DNA of 64,000 nucleotides, from contig CAVPDR010000001.1 of assembly GCA_963702705.1 (NCBI GenBank), positions 62,001-126,000 of the forward strand, written 5' to 3'. A program made the translations under genes and the position numbers. Positions 24,599 to 34,100 of this stretch are shown one piece after another. The DNA is from VRUE01 sp963702705. GTDB taxonomy: Bacteria > Actinomycetota > Thermoleophilia > Solirubrobacterales > 70-9. The notes beneath the pieces were generated by a model, which was given only the letters and a program-made list of their open reading frames with translations, did no database searches and was not told the DNA's origin. Numbering within the stretch: the first letter of the stretch is position 1; each line of letters starts with the position of its first letter.

Positions 24599-25421
24599 CC
24601 GCCGCGGCCAGCAGGTTGGCGGCGCCCTGCATGCCGGCCAGGTTGGGATGGATCGGCGCCGCGGGGTTGTTCGGGATCAGCGGTTCGACCCAACGCACCG
24701 AGGGGCTCTTGCAGGCGTCGTGGCCGATGCTGGCGTTGTACCAGTTGACCAGCGTCGCCCCGTTCGCCGCCGCCTGGGTCGCGATCATCGCATCGAGGCG
24801 CTGCTCCGTTTCCCGCAGGTAGGGCGCGTCGCTGAAGCTGACCGGCATCTGCGGCCAGCAGCCGTGCCCGGTCTCGGGGAAGATCGCCGGGTAGTTGACG
24901 ACGTAGACGCGGGCGCCGGGAGAGCGGGTGTGGATGCCCTGCAGCACCGCCGCCACTTTCGGCGCCGTCGCTTCGATCCGTTCGGCCAGCTGGTCGTGGC
25001 CGCCGGAGTCGTATTTGTCCTTGCAGGGCGAGCTGAAGGGGTTGAGCGTGATGCAGCTCTGGGCGACTTCGGAGAAGCCGATGTCATTGCCGCCGATCGT
25101 CAGCGAGACGACTTCGGTGCTCGCCGAGAGCGAGTTGAACTGGGGCGGGTTTGGCCCGTCGATTTCGATGCTCTGGGGGTTGGTCATGTCGTCAGTCTTG
25201 GCACCGCTGCAGCTTGCGTCTTTCAGCGGGCCGATGCTCGGCGCAGCCAAGTGCGGATAGTTGTGGTCGGACTTGAGGCAGCCGAGCGGCTGCACCGGGT
25301 TGGGGATGAAGGGCCCGGCGGCGTAGGAGTCGCCGAGGGCGACGTAGCTGGCGGCGCCGGCGCTGGCGGCAAAGAAGAGGAGGAGGACAGGGACGGTGAG
25401 AAACAGCAGCAGTTTTCGCAT
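24591..25421 (-). CDS. Secreted SGNH/GDSL hydrolase
   Basis: From ATG 25421 (MRKLLLFLTVPVLLLFFAASAGA, a signal peptide) the product is 276 aa. Block I is YVALGDSYAAGPF with the nucleophile Ser, block III is VVSLTIGGNDIGFSEVAQ, and block V is AAPIHPNLAGMQGAANLL with the catalytic His. Cys pairs (CLKS...CSGAK, CITLNPFSSPCKDK) indicate disulfides as in Streptomyces extracellular lipases. It probably cleaves esters outside the cell. Confidence 0.9.
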   Translation of the reverse strand: MRKLLLFLTVPVLLLFFAASAGAASYVALGDSYAAGPFIPNPVQPLGCLKSDHNYPHLAAPSIGPLKDASCSGAKTDDMTNPQSIEIDGPNPPQFNSLSASTEVVSLTIGGNDIGFSEVAQSCITLNPFSSPCKDKYDSGGHDQLAERIEATAPKVAAVLQGIHTRSPGARVYVVNYPAIFPETGHGCWPQMPVSFSDAPYLRETEQRLDAMIATQAAANGATLVNWYNASIGHDACKSPSVRWVEPLIPNNPAAPIHPNLAGMQGAANLLAAAAK

Positions 25422-25551
25422 GGCGAATATCGTACCCATTATTAGGTAGTTAATAAACCGAGGCCGGGCCGACTGTCGATCTGGGCCGTGGCCGTTCGTC
25501 GTTAGGGTGAGAGCGGCGAACGGCGCTGCTCACCAGACAGGAGGAACCGAG

Positions 25552-25929
25552 ATGCAGTTCATGCTTGCTTTGATCGCCGAGGAGCGTCCATGGGAGGAGA
25601 TCACGCCCGACGAGGTGAAGAAAAACCTCGCTGAGATGGGCCAGTTCAACGCCGAGCTGACCGAGGCGGGCGCCTGGGTCACCGGCGGCGGCCTGCAGGA
25701 GCGCGCCACCGGCACGACCGTGCATTACGGCGACGGCGAGCCGCTCGTCACCGACGGCCCCTTCGCCGAGACCAAGGAGCAGCTCTCCGGCTTCTGGATC
25801 GTCGACGTCGAGAACCTCGACGAGGCGCTCGCCTGGGCGAAGAAGATCCCGTTCACCAGCAACCACGTGGAAATCCGGCCGATGGTCAGCGGCGGCAAGG
25901 AACTGCTGGAAAAGGCGGAACGCTCGTAG
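25552..25929 (+). CDS. YCII-related (DGPF) protein, ECF42 partner
   Basis: The ATG at 25552 has AGGAGGAACCGAG upstream. The product (125 aa) has the diagnostic VTDGPFAETKEQLSGFWIVDVENLDEALAWA motif of YCII/DGPF proteins, which adopt a ferredoxin-like dimeric fold. DGPF genes are the conserved neighbours of ECF42 sigma factors, and one follows immediately here. Published ECF42 work suggests a functional link without a classical anti-sigma factor. Confidence 0.93.
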   Translation: MQFMLALIAEERPWEEITPDEVKKNLAEMGQFNAELTEAGAWVTGGGLQERATGTTVHYGDGEPLVTDGPFAETKEQLSGFWIVDVENLDEALAWAKKIPFTSNHVEIRPMVSGGKELLEKAERS

Positions 25930-27161
25930 CGGCCGAGCGCGACAGCGTCGTCGGCCGCACCTTCCGGCACGAGTCGGGGCGTGCGGTCGCGACGCTGATC
26001 CGCGTCACCGGCGACTTCGACCTCGCCGAAGAGGCGGTGCAGGAGGCCTTCGTCGTCGCGCTCAAGCGCTGGCCGGGGGAGGGACTGCCCTCGAACCCCG
26101 GCGCCTGGATCACCCAGGTCGCCCGCAACCGGGCGATCGACCGGATCCGTCGCGAGGGGGTGCTGCGCGACAAGGTCGCCGCGCTCGAGCACCTGGAAGC
26201 GCTTCGCGCCGAGCCCGCGGCGGCGCCGGGTGAGCAGCTCGGCGAGATCGGCGACGATCGCCTGCGGCTGATCTTCACCTGCTGCCACCCGGCGCTGGCG
26301 ATCGAGGCACGGGTGGCACTGACCCTGCGCAGCCTCGGCGGGCTGAGCACGCCGGAGATCGCCCGCGCCCTGCTCGCAAGCGAGAGCGCGACCGCGCAGC
26401 GCATCGTCCGCGCCAAGCGCAAGATCGCCGCCAACAAAATCCCCTACGAGGTACCGGTCGCCGAGCAGATGCCGGAGCGCCTGCCGGCGGTGCTGGCGAC
26501 GCTCTACCTGATCTTCAACGAGGGCTACCTGGCCTCGAGCGACGAGGCGCTGCTGCGGACCGAGCTCAGCGGCGAGGCGATCCGCCTCGCCTGCGCCCTG
26601 GTCGCGATGCTGCCACGCGAGCCCGAGGCAAGCGGCCTGCTGGCGCTGATGCTGCTCACCGACGCACGGCGGGCGGCGCGGCTCGACCGCGACGGCGAAC
26701 TGGTCCTGCTCGAAAACCAGGACCGCTCACTCTGGGACCGCGAGCAGATCGCCGAGGGACTGGAGCTCTCGCGCACCGCCGCGGCCGGCGGCCCCACCGG
26801 CCCCTACACGGTCCAGGCCCGGATCGCCGCCGCCCACGCCGAGGCGGCGAGCGCCGATGAGACCGACTGGGCGCGGATCGCCCGCCTCTACGCCTGGCAC
26901 GCCGAGGTCGCACCGAGCCCGGTGGTCGAGCTCAACCGCGCCGCCGCCGTGGCGATGTGCGAGGGGCCGGGACGAGGCCTCGAGCTGATCGAGGCGATCG
27001 AGGGCCTCGACGACTACCTGCCGCTGCACACCGCCCGCGCCGACCTGTTCAGGCGCCTCGGGCGCGACGCAGAGGCGGCCGAGGCCTACCGCCGAGCCCT
27101 GGAGCTGGAGCCCAACCCGGGAGAGCGCCGCTTCATCGAGCGCCGCCTCACCGAGACCTAA
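25926..27161 (+). CDS. ECF42-type RNA polymerase sigma factor (DUF6596)
   Basis: Coding similarity begins near 25929 (AERDSVVGRTFRHESGRAVATLIRVTGDFDLAEEAVQEAFVVALKRW, sigma region 2) and runs to the TAA at 27159. Region 4 lies near residues 110-150 (TLRSLGGLSTPEIARALLASESATAQRIVRAKR). The long C-terminal helical domain with AEVAPSPVVELNRAAAVAM and a TPR-like ending (AEAYRRALELEPNPGERRFI) is typical of ECF42. No ATG, GTG or TTG occurs in this frame before 26037, which would delete most of region 2. A non-standard start, coupling to the YCII stop, or an indel is implied. Confidence 0.88.
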   Translation, partial: VAAERDSVVGRTFRHESGRAVATLIRVTGDFDLAEEAVQEAFVVALKRWPGEGLPSNPGAWITQVARNRAIDRIRREGVLRDKVAALEHLEALRAEPAAAPGEQLGEIGDDRLRLIFTCCHPALAIEARVALTLRSLGGLSTPEIARALLASESATAQRIVRAKRKIAANKIPYEVPVAEQMPERLPAVLATLYLIFNEGYLASSDEALLRTELSGEAIRLACALVAMLPREPEASGLLALMLLTDARRAARLDRDGELVLLENQDRSLWDREQIAEGLELSRTAAAGGPTGPYTVQARIAAAHAEAASADETDWARIARLYAWHAEVAPSPVVELNRAAAVAMCEGPGRGLELIEAIEGLDDYLPLHTARADLFRRLGRDAEAAEAYRRALELEPNPGERRFIERRLTET

Positions 27162-27169
27162 AAGCGGTT

Positions 27170-28230
27170 CCGGTGCGCTTTATCCCCTATAGATGAGTAG
27201 TTCCACGGCAAGCGTGAGCGGCTGAAGCCGAAGGGGAGATAAGCAGCGGGGTCGAAGTCGGCGGTACTCAATGTCAGCGCCGACCCAAGGAGGGCCACGA
27301 TGCTCGCCGACCTCGACCTGCTGCTCACCTCTGTGTTCTGCACTGCCGACGATCTCCTGCCCAAAAAGCCGGAGAACGCCCGCAGGAGATTGACCGACGC
27401 GGAGGTCGTCACCCTCTGCGTGGCGCAGTCGATCATGGGCATCGGCTCCGACGAGCGCTTCGTGCGAATCGCCCGCAAGCGCCTCGGGCACCTGTTCCCG
27501 GCCCTGACCAAGCGCTCTGCCTTCCACAAGCGCCGCGAACGCCTCGCCGAGACGATCGAGGCGATGAGCGCTGCCTTCGCCGGCCGCAGCCCCGGCTGGC
27601 ACGATGACCTGCTGCTGGTCGACTCCACCCCGGTGGAGTGCGCGCGTTCGCGCGAGACGGTGAAGCGCGGCGGCTCCAGTCGCCTTGGCGATGCGATCGC
27701 CGACGCTGCCGACTACGGCTACTGCGCCTCCCATAGCCGCTGGTTTTGGGGTCTTCGCCTGCACACCCTGATGGCTCCCGATGGCACCCCGCGGGCGATG
27801 GCGCTGACCTCGCCCAAGGAAGGCGAGCGCGAGGTCTGCCTGCGGCTCTTGGGACGGGTCAACCGCTGTGGGCCCGTCACGATCCTCGGCGACAAGGGGT
27901 ATGCCGGCGCGGACTTCGAAGCCGAGGCGGCCGAGCTCGGTGCGACCGTGGTGCGGCCCCGGCGCAAAGACGAGCGCGAGGGCGGGCCACACCTCGCGCC
28001 GCTGCGCCAACGGATCGAGTCGATCTACTGGAGCGCCAAGGATATCCTCGGCCTCGAGCGCCATGGCGCACGTACCCTGCGCGGGCTGCGAGCCCGAATC
28101 GCCAGTCGCTTCCTTGCGCTCGCCGCGGCGGTGGCGCTCAACTACGAACTCGGGCGACCCAGCCGGGCGTTGGTGGACTACGTGGCCTGAGTCGTGGAAC
28201 TACTCATATAGAGGGGAAAAGGTGCACCGG
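27170..28230 (+). mobile_element. IS982-family-like insertion sequence
   Basis: The left end, CCGGTGCGCTTTATCCCCTAT then AGATGAGTAGTTCCACG, and the inverse of the right end, CCGGTGCACCTTTTCCCCTCT then ATATGAGTAGTTCCACG, give imperfect terminal inverted repeats of about 38 bp. They enclose one transposase gene in ~1.06 kb, normal for IS982. Insertion is between the ECF42 stop and the end of the MFS gene, breaking neither. A clear target duplication was not identified by eye. Confidence 0.88.
27300..28190 (+). CDS. IS982-family transposase
   Basis: The ATG at 27300 follows CCAAGGAGGGCC. The product (296 aa) has an N-terminal helical DNA-binding part (RRRLTDAEVVTLCVAQSIMG) and a DDE nuclease core: DDLLLVDSTPVEC with the first Asp, VTILGDKGYAGADF with the second Asp, and LAPLRQRIESIYWSAKDIL with the Glu in the family's RIExxxxxxKD context. 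It appears full length and uninterrupted, so the element may be active. Confidence 0.92.
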   Translation: MLADLDLLLTSVFCTADDLLPKKPENARRRLTDAEVVTLCVAQSIMGIGSDERFVRIARKRLGHLFPALTKRSAFHKRRERLAETIEAMSAAFAGRSPGWHDDLLLVDSTPVECARSRETVKRGGSSRLGDAIADAADYGYCASHSRWFWGLRLHTLMAPDGTPRAMALTSPKEGEREVCLRLLGRVNRCGPVTILGDKGYAGADFEAEAAELGATVVRPRRKDEREGGPHLAPLRQRIESIYWSAKDILGLERHGARTLRGLRARIASRFLALAAAVALNYELGRPSRALVDYVA

Positions 28231-28241
28231 ACAGGTGATTG

Positions 28242-29747
28242 TCAGGCCTCGGAGTAGGCCGGCTGGCGCTCGTCGTCCCGCTCCGGGGCGCCTTCCGGCG
28301 CCATCTCGTGACTCGGCATCGGCGCCGGCTTCAGCACCGTCACCGCAACCACGGTGGCGATCGCGACCAGGGCCGCACCGACGATGTAGGCGAGGTGGTA
28401 GCCAGAGTTGAGCGCGGCGAGCTGGCCGACCCCTTCGGCGAGCTGGTTGTCGGTGCGTTGGGTTGCCAGGGTTGCCAGGACGGCCAGCCCGATCGCGCCG
28501 CCGACCTGCATGCTGGTGTTGACCAGGCCCGAGGCGAGCCCCGAGTCCTCCGGCGTCGCCCCCGACATCGCCAGCGTCATCAGCGCCGGGAAGGCGGAGC
28601 CGACGCCGAGGCCGACCAACAGCATCGGGGCAAGCAGGTCAGCGAAGTAGGTGCCGTGAACCGGCGTGCGGGCGAAGAGCAGGAGGCCGATGCCGACGAG
28701 GATCACGCCTGGGATCAGCGTCGTCTTCGGCCCAAAGCGCATGATCAGCTTTTCGGCGAAGCCGAGCGAGAGCGTGCCCATCACGATCGTCGCCGGCAGG
28801 AAGGCGAGGCCGACCTGCAGCGCGTCGTAGCCGAGGATCCGCTGCAGGTACAGCGCGCCGAGGAAGAACATGCCGAACATGCCGGCGACCAGCAGCGCCT
28901 GGATCGAGTTGGCGCCGACCACGTTGCGCGAGCGGAAGAGCCGCAGCGGCATCAGCGGGTTCTCGATCCGCGCCTGGCGGGCAACGAAGGCGGCGCCGAG
29001 GGCGAGGGAGACCGCGCCGAGTATCAGGGTCTGGGCCGAGCCCCAGCCGTGCGAGCTGACGCCGAGGATGGTGTAGACGCCGAGCATCAGCGAGCTCGTG
29101 ATCAGGGCGGCGCCGGGGATGTCGGCGCCGGCCTTGAAGCCGATCCCCGGCCGGTTCTCGACCAGGCGCAGGGCGCCGTAGGCGGTGGCGATGCCAATCG
29201 GCAGGTTGATGATGAAGATCCAGTGCCAACTGATCGCCTGGGTGAGGATGCCGCCCAGCAGCAGGCCGATCGAGCCACCGGCCGAGGCGACGAAACCGAA
29301 GACGCCGATCGCTTTCGCCTGCTCCCGCGGCTCGGGGAACATGGTCACGATCATGCCGAGGATCACGGCCGAGGCGAGCGCGCCGCCGACGCCGGCGAAG
29401 AAGCGGCCGGTGATCAGCATCGCCTGGTTCTCCGAGGCGGCGCAGAGCAGCGAGGCGGCGACGAAAACGGCGAGGCCGGTCAGGAACATGCGGCGCTGCC
29501 CGAGCAGGTCGCCGAGACGGCCCGCCAGCAACAGCAAGCCGCCGAAGGGAATCAGGTAGGCGTTGACCACCCAGGCGAGTGCGCTCTGGGAGAAGCCGAG
29601 GCTGTCCTGAATCGTCGGCAGCGCGACGTTGACGATGGTCACGTCGAGGACGATCATCAGCATCCCCGCGCAAAGCACGTAGAGCGCCAGCCAGCGCGTT
29701 CGGTCGTTGTCTACCCCTGCGGTTGTGGTTGCTGCCTCGGCGGTCAC
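28242..29747 (-). CDS. MFS multidrug exporter, DHA2 (14-TM) family
   Basis: The product (501 aa) has 14 predicted membrane segments. Motif A-like GRLGDLLGQRRMFLTGL and the DHA2 signature LDVTIVNVALPTIQDSLGFSQSALAWVVNAYLIPFGGLLLL are clear, as is the motif C region GFVASAGGSIGLLLGGIL. It resembles EmrB/QacA proton-driven drug exporters. The HxlR regulator is transcribed divergently from a 107 bp gap with a palindromic operator candidate, implying inducible efflux. Confidence 0.94.
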   Translation of the reverse strand: MTAEAATTTAGVDNDRTRWLALYVLCAGMLMIVLDVTIVNVALPTIQDSLGFSQSALAWVVNAYLIPFGGLLLLAGRLGDLLGQRRMFLTGLAVFVAASLLCAASENQAMLITGRFFAGVGGALASAVILGMIVTMFPEPREQAKAIGVFGFVASAGGSIGLLLGGILTQAISWHWIFIINLPIGIATAYGALRLVENRPGIGFKAGADIPGAALITSSLMLGVYTILGVSSHGWGSAQTLILGAVSLALGAAFVARQARIENPLMPLRLFRSRNVVGANSIQALLVAGMFGMFFLGALYLQRILGYDALQVGLAFLPATIVMGTLSLGFAEKLIMRFGPKTTLIPGVILVGIGLLLFARTPVHGTYFADLLAPMLLVGLGVGSAFPALMTLAMSGATPEDSGLASGLVNTSMQVGGAIGLAVLATLATQRTDNQLAEGVGQLAALNSGYHLAYIVGAALVAIATVVAVTVLKPAPMPSHEMAPEGAPERDDERQPAYSEA

Positions 29748-29796
29748 GGGGACCTCCTTCTGATTGCTTTCCGTGCTTGCGGGCTACCCTAGCAAA

Positions 29797-29815
29797 TAGT
29801 TCGTAAACGCAACTA
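29797..29815. promoter_or_regulatory. Palindromic operator candidate between MFS and HxlR genes
   Basis: TAGTT and AACTA flank nine bases (CGTAAACGC) to make an interrupted dyad in the AT-richer divergent promoter. HxlR regulators usually bind such dyads to control themselves and the adjacent gene. Confidence 0.5.
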
Positions 29816-29854
29816 CTTGGTTGCAAAATTGAATCAATCGCATAGACTTCCCCT

Positions 29855-30553
29855 ATGGCGACAAAGCGCTCATACGGAGAGGCGTGTCGTTTCGCCCACG
29901 CCCTCGACCTCGTCGGCGAGCGCTGGGCACTGCTGGTCGTGCGCGAGCTGCTGCTCGGCCCGAAGCGCTTCACGGACCTCCGCGCCGGCCTGCCCCACGC
30001 CAGCTCGAACATCCTCGCCGAGCGGCTGCGCGACCTCGAGCAGGGCATTGTCATACAGCGTCGCAAATTGCCACCGCCGGCGGCATCGACGGTCTACGAG
30101 CTGACCGAGTGGGGCCGCGAGCTGGAGCCGATCGTGACCAAGCTCGGCGCCTGGGGCGCCCGCTCCCCGTTCCCCCCCGACTCCGAGCAGATCGGCCCCG
30201 ACTCGATCGTGCTGGCCCTCGCCTCCCTCTTCGACCCTGAGGCCGCCGGCGACCTCAGCGCGACGTACAACCTCCAGATCGGCGAGAACCGCTTCCGCGT
30301 CGACGTTTCCGGCGGCGAGGTCGAGCTCGGACGCGGCGGCGCCGAGGACGCGGCGGCCGCGCTCTCTTTCAGCGACGCCCCCACAATGGCCGCCGTCCTC
30401 ACCGGCCAGCTCCCCTTCAGTCAGGCCCTCGCTTCCGGCGCCCTTGAGCTCGAGGGCGCCAAGCAGGCCGCCAAGCGCTTCCTCCGCCTCTTCCCAATGC
30501 CCGAGCCGTGCGAGTGCGCGGGAGGAGAGCGAACACTCCAGCAGGTCGCCTAG
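29855..30553 (+). CDS. HxlR-family regulator with C-terminal sterol-carrier-like domain
   Basis: The product is 232 aa. Residues 1-100 are a HxlR winged helix: CRFAHALDLVGERWALLVVRELLLGPKRFTDLRAGLPHASSNILAERLRDLEQGIVIQRR ... VYELTEWGRELEPIV. HxlR proteins usually stop near 110-130, but this one adds ~110 residues (YNLQIGENRFRVDVSGGEVELGRGGAEDAAAALSFSDAPTMAAVLTGQLPFSQAL) resembling an SCP2 lipid-binding domain, which could sense a hydrophobic drug. It is divergent from the DHA2 exporter, its likely target. Confidence 0.9.
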   Translation: MATKRSYGEACRFAHALDLVGERWALLVVRELLLGPKRFTDLRAGLPHASSNILAERLRDLEQGIVIQRRKLPPPAASTVYELTEWGRELEPIVTKLGAWGARSPFPPDSEQIGPDSIVLALASLFDPEAAGDLSATYNLQIGENRFRVDVSGGEVELGRGGAEDAAAALSFSDAPTMAAVLTGQLPFSQALASGALELEGAKQAAKRFLRLFPMPEPCECAGGERTLQQVA

Positions 30554-30562
30554 GCGCCTCGA

Positions 30563-30943
30563 TCAGGCCCCCGCCTCGCGCGGCGGCAGCCCAAGCCTGC
30601 CGGCCAGCGTCGAGACGGGGAGGCCTGCCAGGAAGTCGCCCGCGGCTGGCGACGGGACGATCGTCTCCCGTTGCGCGGCGGCGTGGGCGGCGAAGCGGGT
30701 GGGTGCAACCCCAATCCGCACCCCTGTCTCCGCCGCCCGCCGCGCCGCCGCCAGCACCCCGGCCCTCTCGCCCCCGTAGAGCCCACGCAACCCGTCGAGG
30801 GTGAAGAACGCCTCCCCGGCCCGCTCCGACTCGACCGCGGCACCGATCCTCTCAAGTCGGCGCAGCAGCCCCTCGGTCAACTCGCCGGCCCCAACCGGGT
30901 CGACGAGCGCGGGCTCAGGAATCAGGACACAGGCAACCTCCAT
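30563..30943 (-). pseudogene. Decayed ImuB-like (Y-family polymerase-related) gene
   Basis: The 126-residue product keeps recognisable pieces of the ImuB/DNA polymerase Y family: MEVACVLIP at the start, LLRRLERIGAAVESERAGEAFFTLDGLRGLYGG, then VRIGVAPTRFAAHAAA and DFLAGLPVSTLAGRLGLPPREAG. Normal ImuB is about 500 residues. Here ~55 residues after the first strand and the whole C-terminal two-thirds are missing; after a G-run the next frame continues briefly (GLIEAPRR) before meeting the HxlR gene. No imuA or dnaE2 is adjacent. A perfect LexA box lies 2 bp upstream. Confidence 0.75.
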
Positions 30944-30944
30944 A

Positions 30945-30958
30945 CGAACATATGTTCG
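30945..30958. promoter_or_regulatory. LexA (SOS) box
   Basis: CGAACATATGTTCG is a perfect palindrome matching the Gram-positive/actinobacterial SOS consensus CGAAC-RNRY-GTTCG at every position. It sits just upstream of the ImuB-like remnant, whose intact relatives are classic SOS genes. This supports both the operator call and the ancestry of the remnant. Confidence 0.85.
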
Positions 30959-31155
30959 TATATGAGGCGAACGAAATCAAGTGGCCGGGGATCGAAGGAA
31001 CTCACCCCTGTACGGGCGGTGAGCTGGGCCTGCATGGGGACTGGCCTCCCTGTGCCACGGTCCCGGGGAGCATTCCGCCGCTCGCCGGGGCCAATTATTG
31101 CCTGGACCCGACGCAGCTAAGGACGCTCAGCGAAAAAGCGCAAGAGTTTCAATAA
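30952..31155 (+). CDS. Doubtful small ORF (67 aa)
   Basis: This frame starts inside the LexA box (MFVYEANEIKWPGIEG) and ends DPTQLRTLSEKAQEFQ just before the convergent RHS gene. No ribosome site is visible and the family is unknown. It is the only frame next to the C-terminal end of the RHS protein, where an immunity gene would be expected, but it lies on the opposite strand. It could be a gene remnant. Confidence 0.3.
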   Translation: MFVYEANEIKWPGIEGTHPCTGGELGLHGDWPPCATVPGSIPPLAGANYCLDPTQLRTLSEKAQEFQ

Positions 31156-31173
31156 ATGCTTCGCCAATCTCTA

Positions 31174-34100
31174 CTACGATGACCCAAGTACCCCAGCCAA
31201 ACACTCGGCACCGGTGAGCATCGCACCTCCCAGATGATGCCTCGCCTTGTCCGCTCTGTAGTCGCTCTGCTCACCCAAATATTCATCCGCCTTTCTACCG
31301 CATGCCATTATTTCTGAAAAATGTTCTGATCCTGCGTAACGTTCAGTAAGATAGCTTTGTACGGTTTTTTCGCTTCGGCTGCGGACAAAGTTGAATACGT
31401 TCTTCGCCACCCCGGCAAAGAATGCGCTAACGCTGTCTCCGTGAGCGCGGTATGAACAGCTACCACGCCCGTGGCACCCTCCGACTATTTCCTGCTTGAA
31501 GCCGTACTTGTGTTCGAGCTTATGGGTCCTGCGTTCGATTTCGAGTTCGGCCTTAGATTTTGCCCTGTGGCCCTTGCACTTGCCACGTTCCTTGACACAT
31601 GATCCGGCTTCGCCGGTCAAATCGAAGTTATTGATTGGATCCTGATTGGCGTAGTCATATGCATTGGCCGAACCGCCCTTGACCGGATCGACGCTGAGGA
31701 AGCGTCCGAGCGCCGGCACGTAGCTGCGCTTACCCATCTGGATCACGCCGGAGGGGAGCTGCGTGCGCCTTCCCTTGGAGCCCAGCCAGCCGTATTCGGC
31801 CTTGCCTCCTGTGAGAAGGCCCGACTGAAGTGGGTTGCCGAATTCATCGAATCGCTGGGTACCGAGCAGTTTGGTCGCGCTTGGGCTGAGAGCAGCCGTG
31901 GCGATCGTGTCTCCGTGCATGTCGGCGAGCTGCAGCGTGGTTTCGCCGTTGCTCTTCTGCAGAGCACCGAGACCGCCTCCCAAGGCGCCAATCGAGCGGG
32001 TCCACGCCGTGCCTTCCTGGGTCCAGGTCGGCGAGTCGGAGGGACCGGCGTAGTGATATATCGCCGTGCCCGCTTCAGAGCCACCTACCCTGGTGCGCTG
32101 GCGCTGCCTGAAAGCGGCGTCCAGTTCGTAGATGTTGGCGATGCCGTCTTGGCTTTGGGTTTTGGTCAGGTCGTTGACGTAGTAGCTCGTCGTCAGGGTA
32201 CCGGCGCCTGAGTATTTGGCCGGCAGGCTGGTGATCCGACCTAGGTTGTCGTAGGTGACACCTTCACCGATCAGGCGATCGGCGCTGTCGTAGGCGTAGC
32301 TGGTTTTGGTGCCGGTCGATTCGGTGTCGCAGGCGCCGCCCGATTTGGGGCCTCTGACCGTCCTGGAGAGCCTGTTGGTGTCTTTGTCAAAGGTGTATGC
32401 GCGGGTGGTGCAGCCTTCGGCGGTCGGCGTTTCCTTGGTCAGGGTCAGCCGGCCCGCTTTGTCGTAGCTGTATTCGTCGGTGCCGAAGGTGCCGGTTTCC
32501 CTCAGCACCTGGCCGGCGATCGAGTCTTCGCGGGAGAACTGCAGCCAAGTGCAGCTGCTCGAGCAGTAGTTGGTCTTGACGTATTGCAGACCGACGGCCC
32601 TACCCGTCGGGTCATATTCGATCCGCTGCGCGAGACCGTTGGGCAGCAGCTGTTCGGTCATCTGGCCATCGGCGTTGTAGGTGGCTTTGAAGGTGCCGGC
32701 CGCTGTGTCTTCCATTTCGGTCACAACGCCAGAGTCTTCGTCGTAGGCGAGGAGCTGAGCCCCCTGGCCGTCGGAGGCCCAGTAGGGGCGACCGAGCAGG
32801 TCGTAGTAGACGGAGGATTTCTGGCCGTCGGCGTCTGTGTAGGCCTTGGGGCGGCCCAGTTCGTCGTATTCGGTCGAGGTCGCCTGGCTGTCGAAGGTCG
32901 GGTAGACCAACCACTTCTGCAGGCGGCTGTTTTCGGTGTCGACCACGAAGACCGCGTTGCCCGAGAGCGCCACGGCGCGCGGGGCCGAGAACTGTTTTTC
33001 GCCGCTGCCCAGCGAGCCAAAGACGGTGATGAAGCTGCCGTCGGGCTTTACCTCCTCGACACGGTTGTTGCCGCGGTCGACGACGAAGAGGTTTCCTTCT
33101 TCGGAGATCGCGATTCCCTTCGGCGAGCTGAACTGGCCGTTGCCCGTACCCGCGGAGCCGATCGCTTTGATGAAGGCGCCTTCGGGGCTGTATTGGAGCA
33201 GCTTGTTGGCCGATTCGTCGGAGACCCAGACCTCGCCGGCGGCATCCACGGCCACGCCCATCGGCTTGATCAGTCCACCGCCGCTCGCATTGCGGATGAA
33301 GCGTTCGGTTTCGCTTGAGACCGTTTCCTTGAACTGGGCGAGGCGGCCTTCGAGCGGATCGCTCACCCACAGTGTCCCACCCGCGCCGACGGCGATTCCT
33401 TCGGGTTCCAAGAATTCGGTTTTCTGCGAGACGCCCGTTGCTTTGGTGCCGAACTTCTGGATGAATTCGCCTTTTTCGTTGAACTCCTCGATCCGTGCGT
33501 TGCCGCTGTCGACGACCCAGACGTTGCCGGCCGGGGTCACCGCAACTCCCCACGGATTGTTGAACTGACCGTTGCCGGTGCCGGCCGAGCCGAACTGGCG
33601 GATCCAGCCTCCCGATTCGTCGTACTCGACCACCCGGTTATTGGTCCGATCGACGACCCAGACGTGCCCTTTGCCATCGGCGGCGACGCTGCGTGGGCCG
33701 CTCAGTTTGCCTGGTTCCGTAGTCCCGATCGAGGAGACGAACGTATTGCCGCCGCATTCGGCCGCTTCGCAGACGAACTGCTGGCTCACCGGCGCGCCGG
33801 TTTTTTCGTTGTAGGTGGTTTCGGTCGCTGGGAGCTTGGCGCCTTCGGCAGCGGTCGTGCGGGTCCTCACCGGACGCCCCACCGAATCGTAGGAGACGGT
33901 TGTCGTGCTCGTGAGCACGCCGTTGACCTTCTGCTGGGTTTCTTCGGGCTCGTCGAGGTTGGTGTATTTCGTGTACCAGGTCCAGGGGAGCTTCGGATTG
34001 CTTTCCGCCGGGCTCGGTTCGGCCGCGGGGTGGACTACACAGGGCAGACCGGCCCACGCTGGCTTTTGTTTGCAGGTCCCGCTGTCACCGCCAGCCACGT

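Noticed and set aside
30160..30200. C7 run followed by GACTCC in the HxlR gene, identical over 13 bases to the P1 palindrome arm
   Set aside because: There is no complementary arm nearby and the codons (PFPPDSEQ) fit the protein, so this is probably chance in GC-rich DNA.
30952..31155. Plus-strand small ORF as an immunity gene for the RHS tip
   Set aside because: It is on the opposite strand, lacks a ribosome site and starts inside the LexA box; kept only as a low-confidence ORF.
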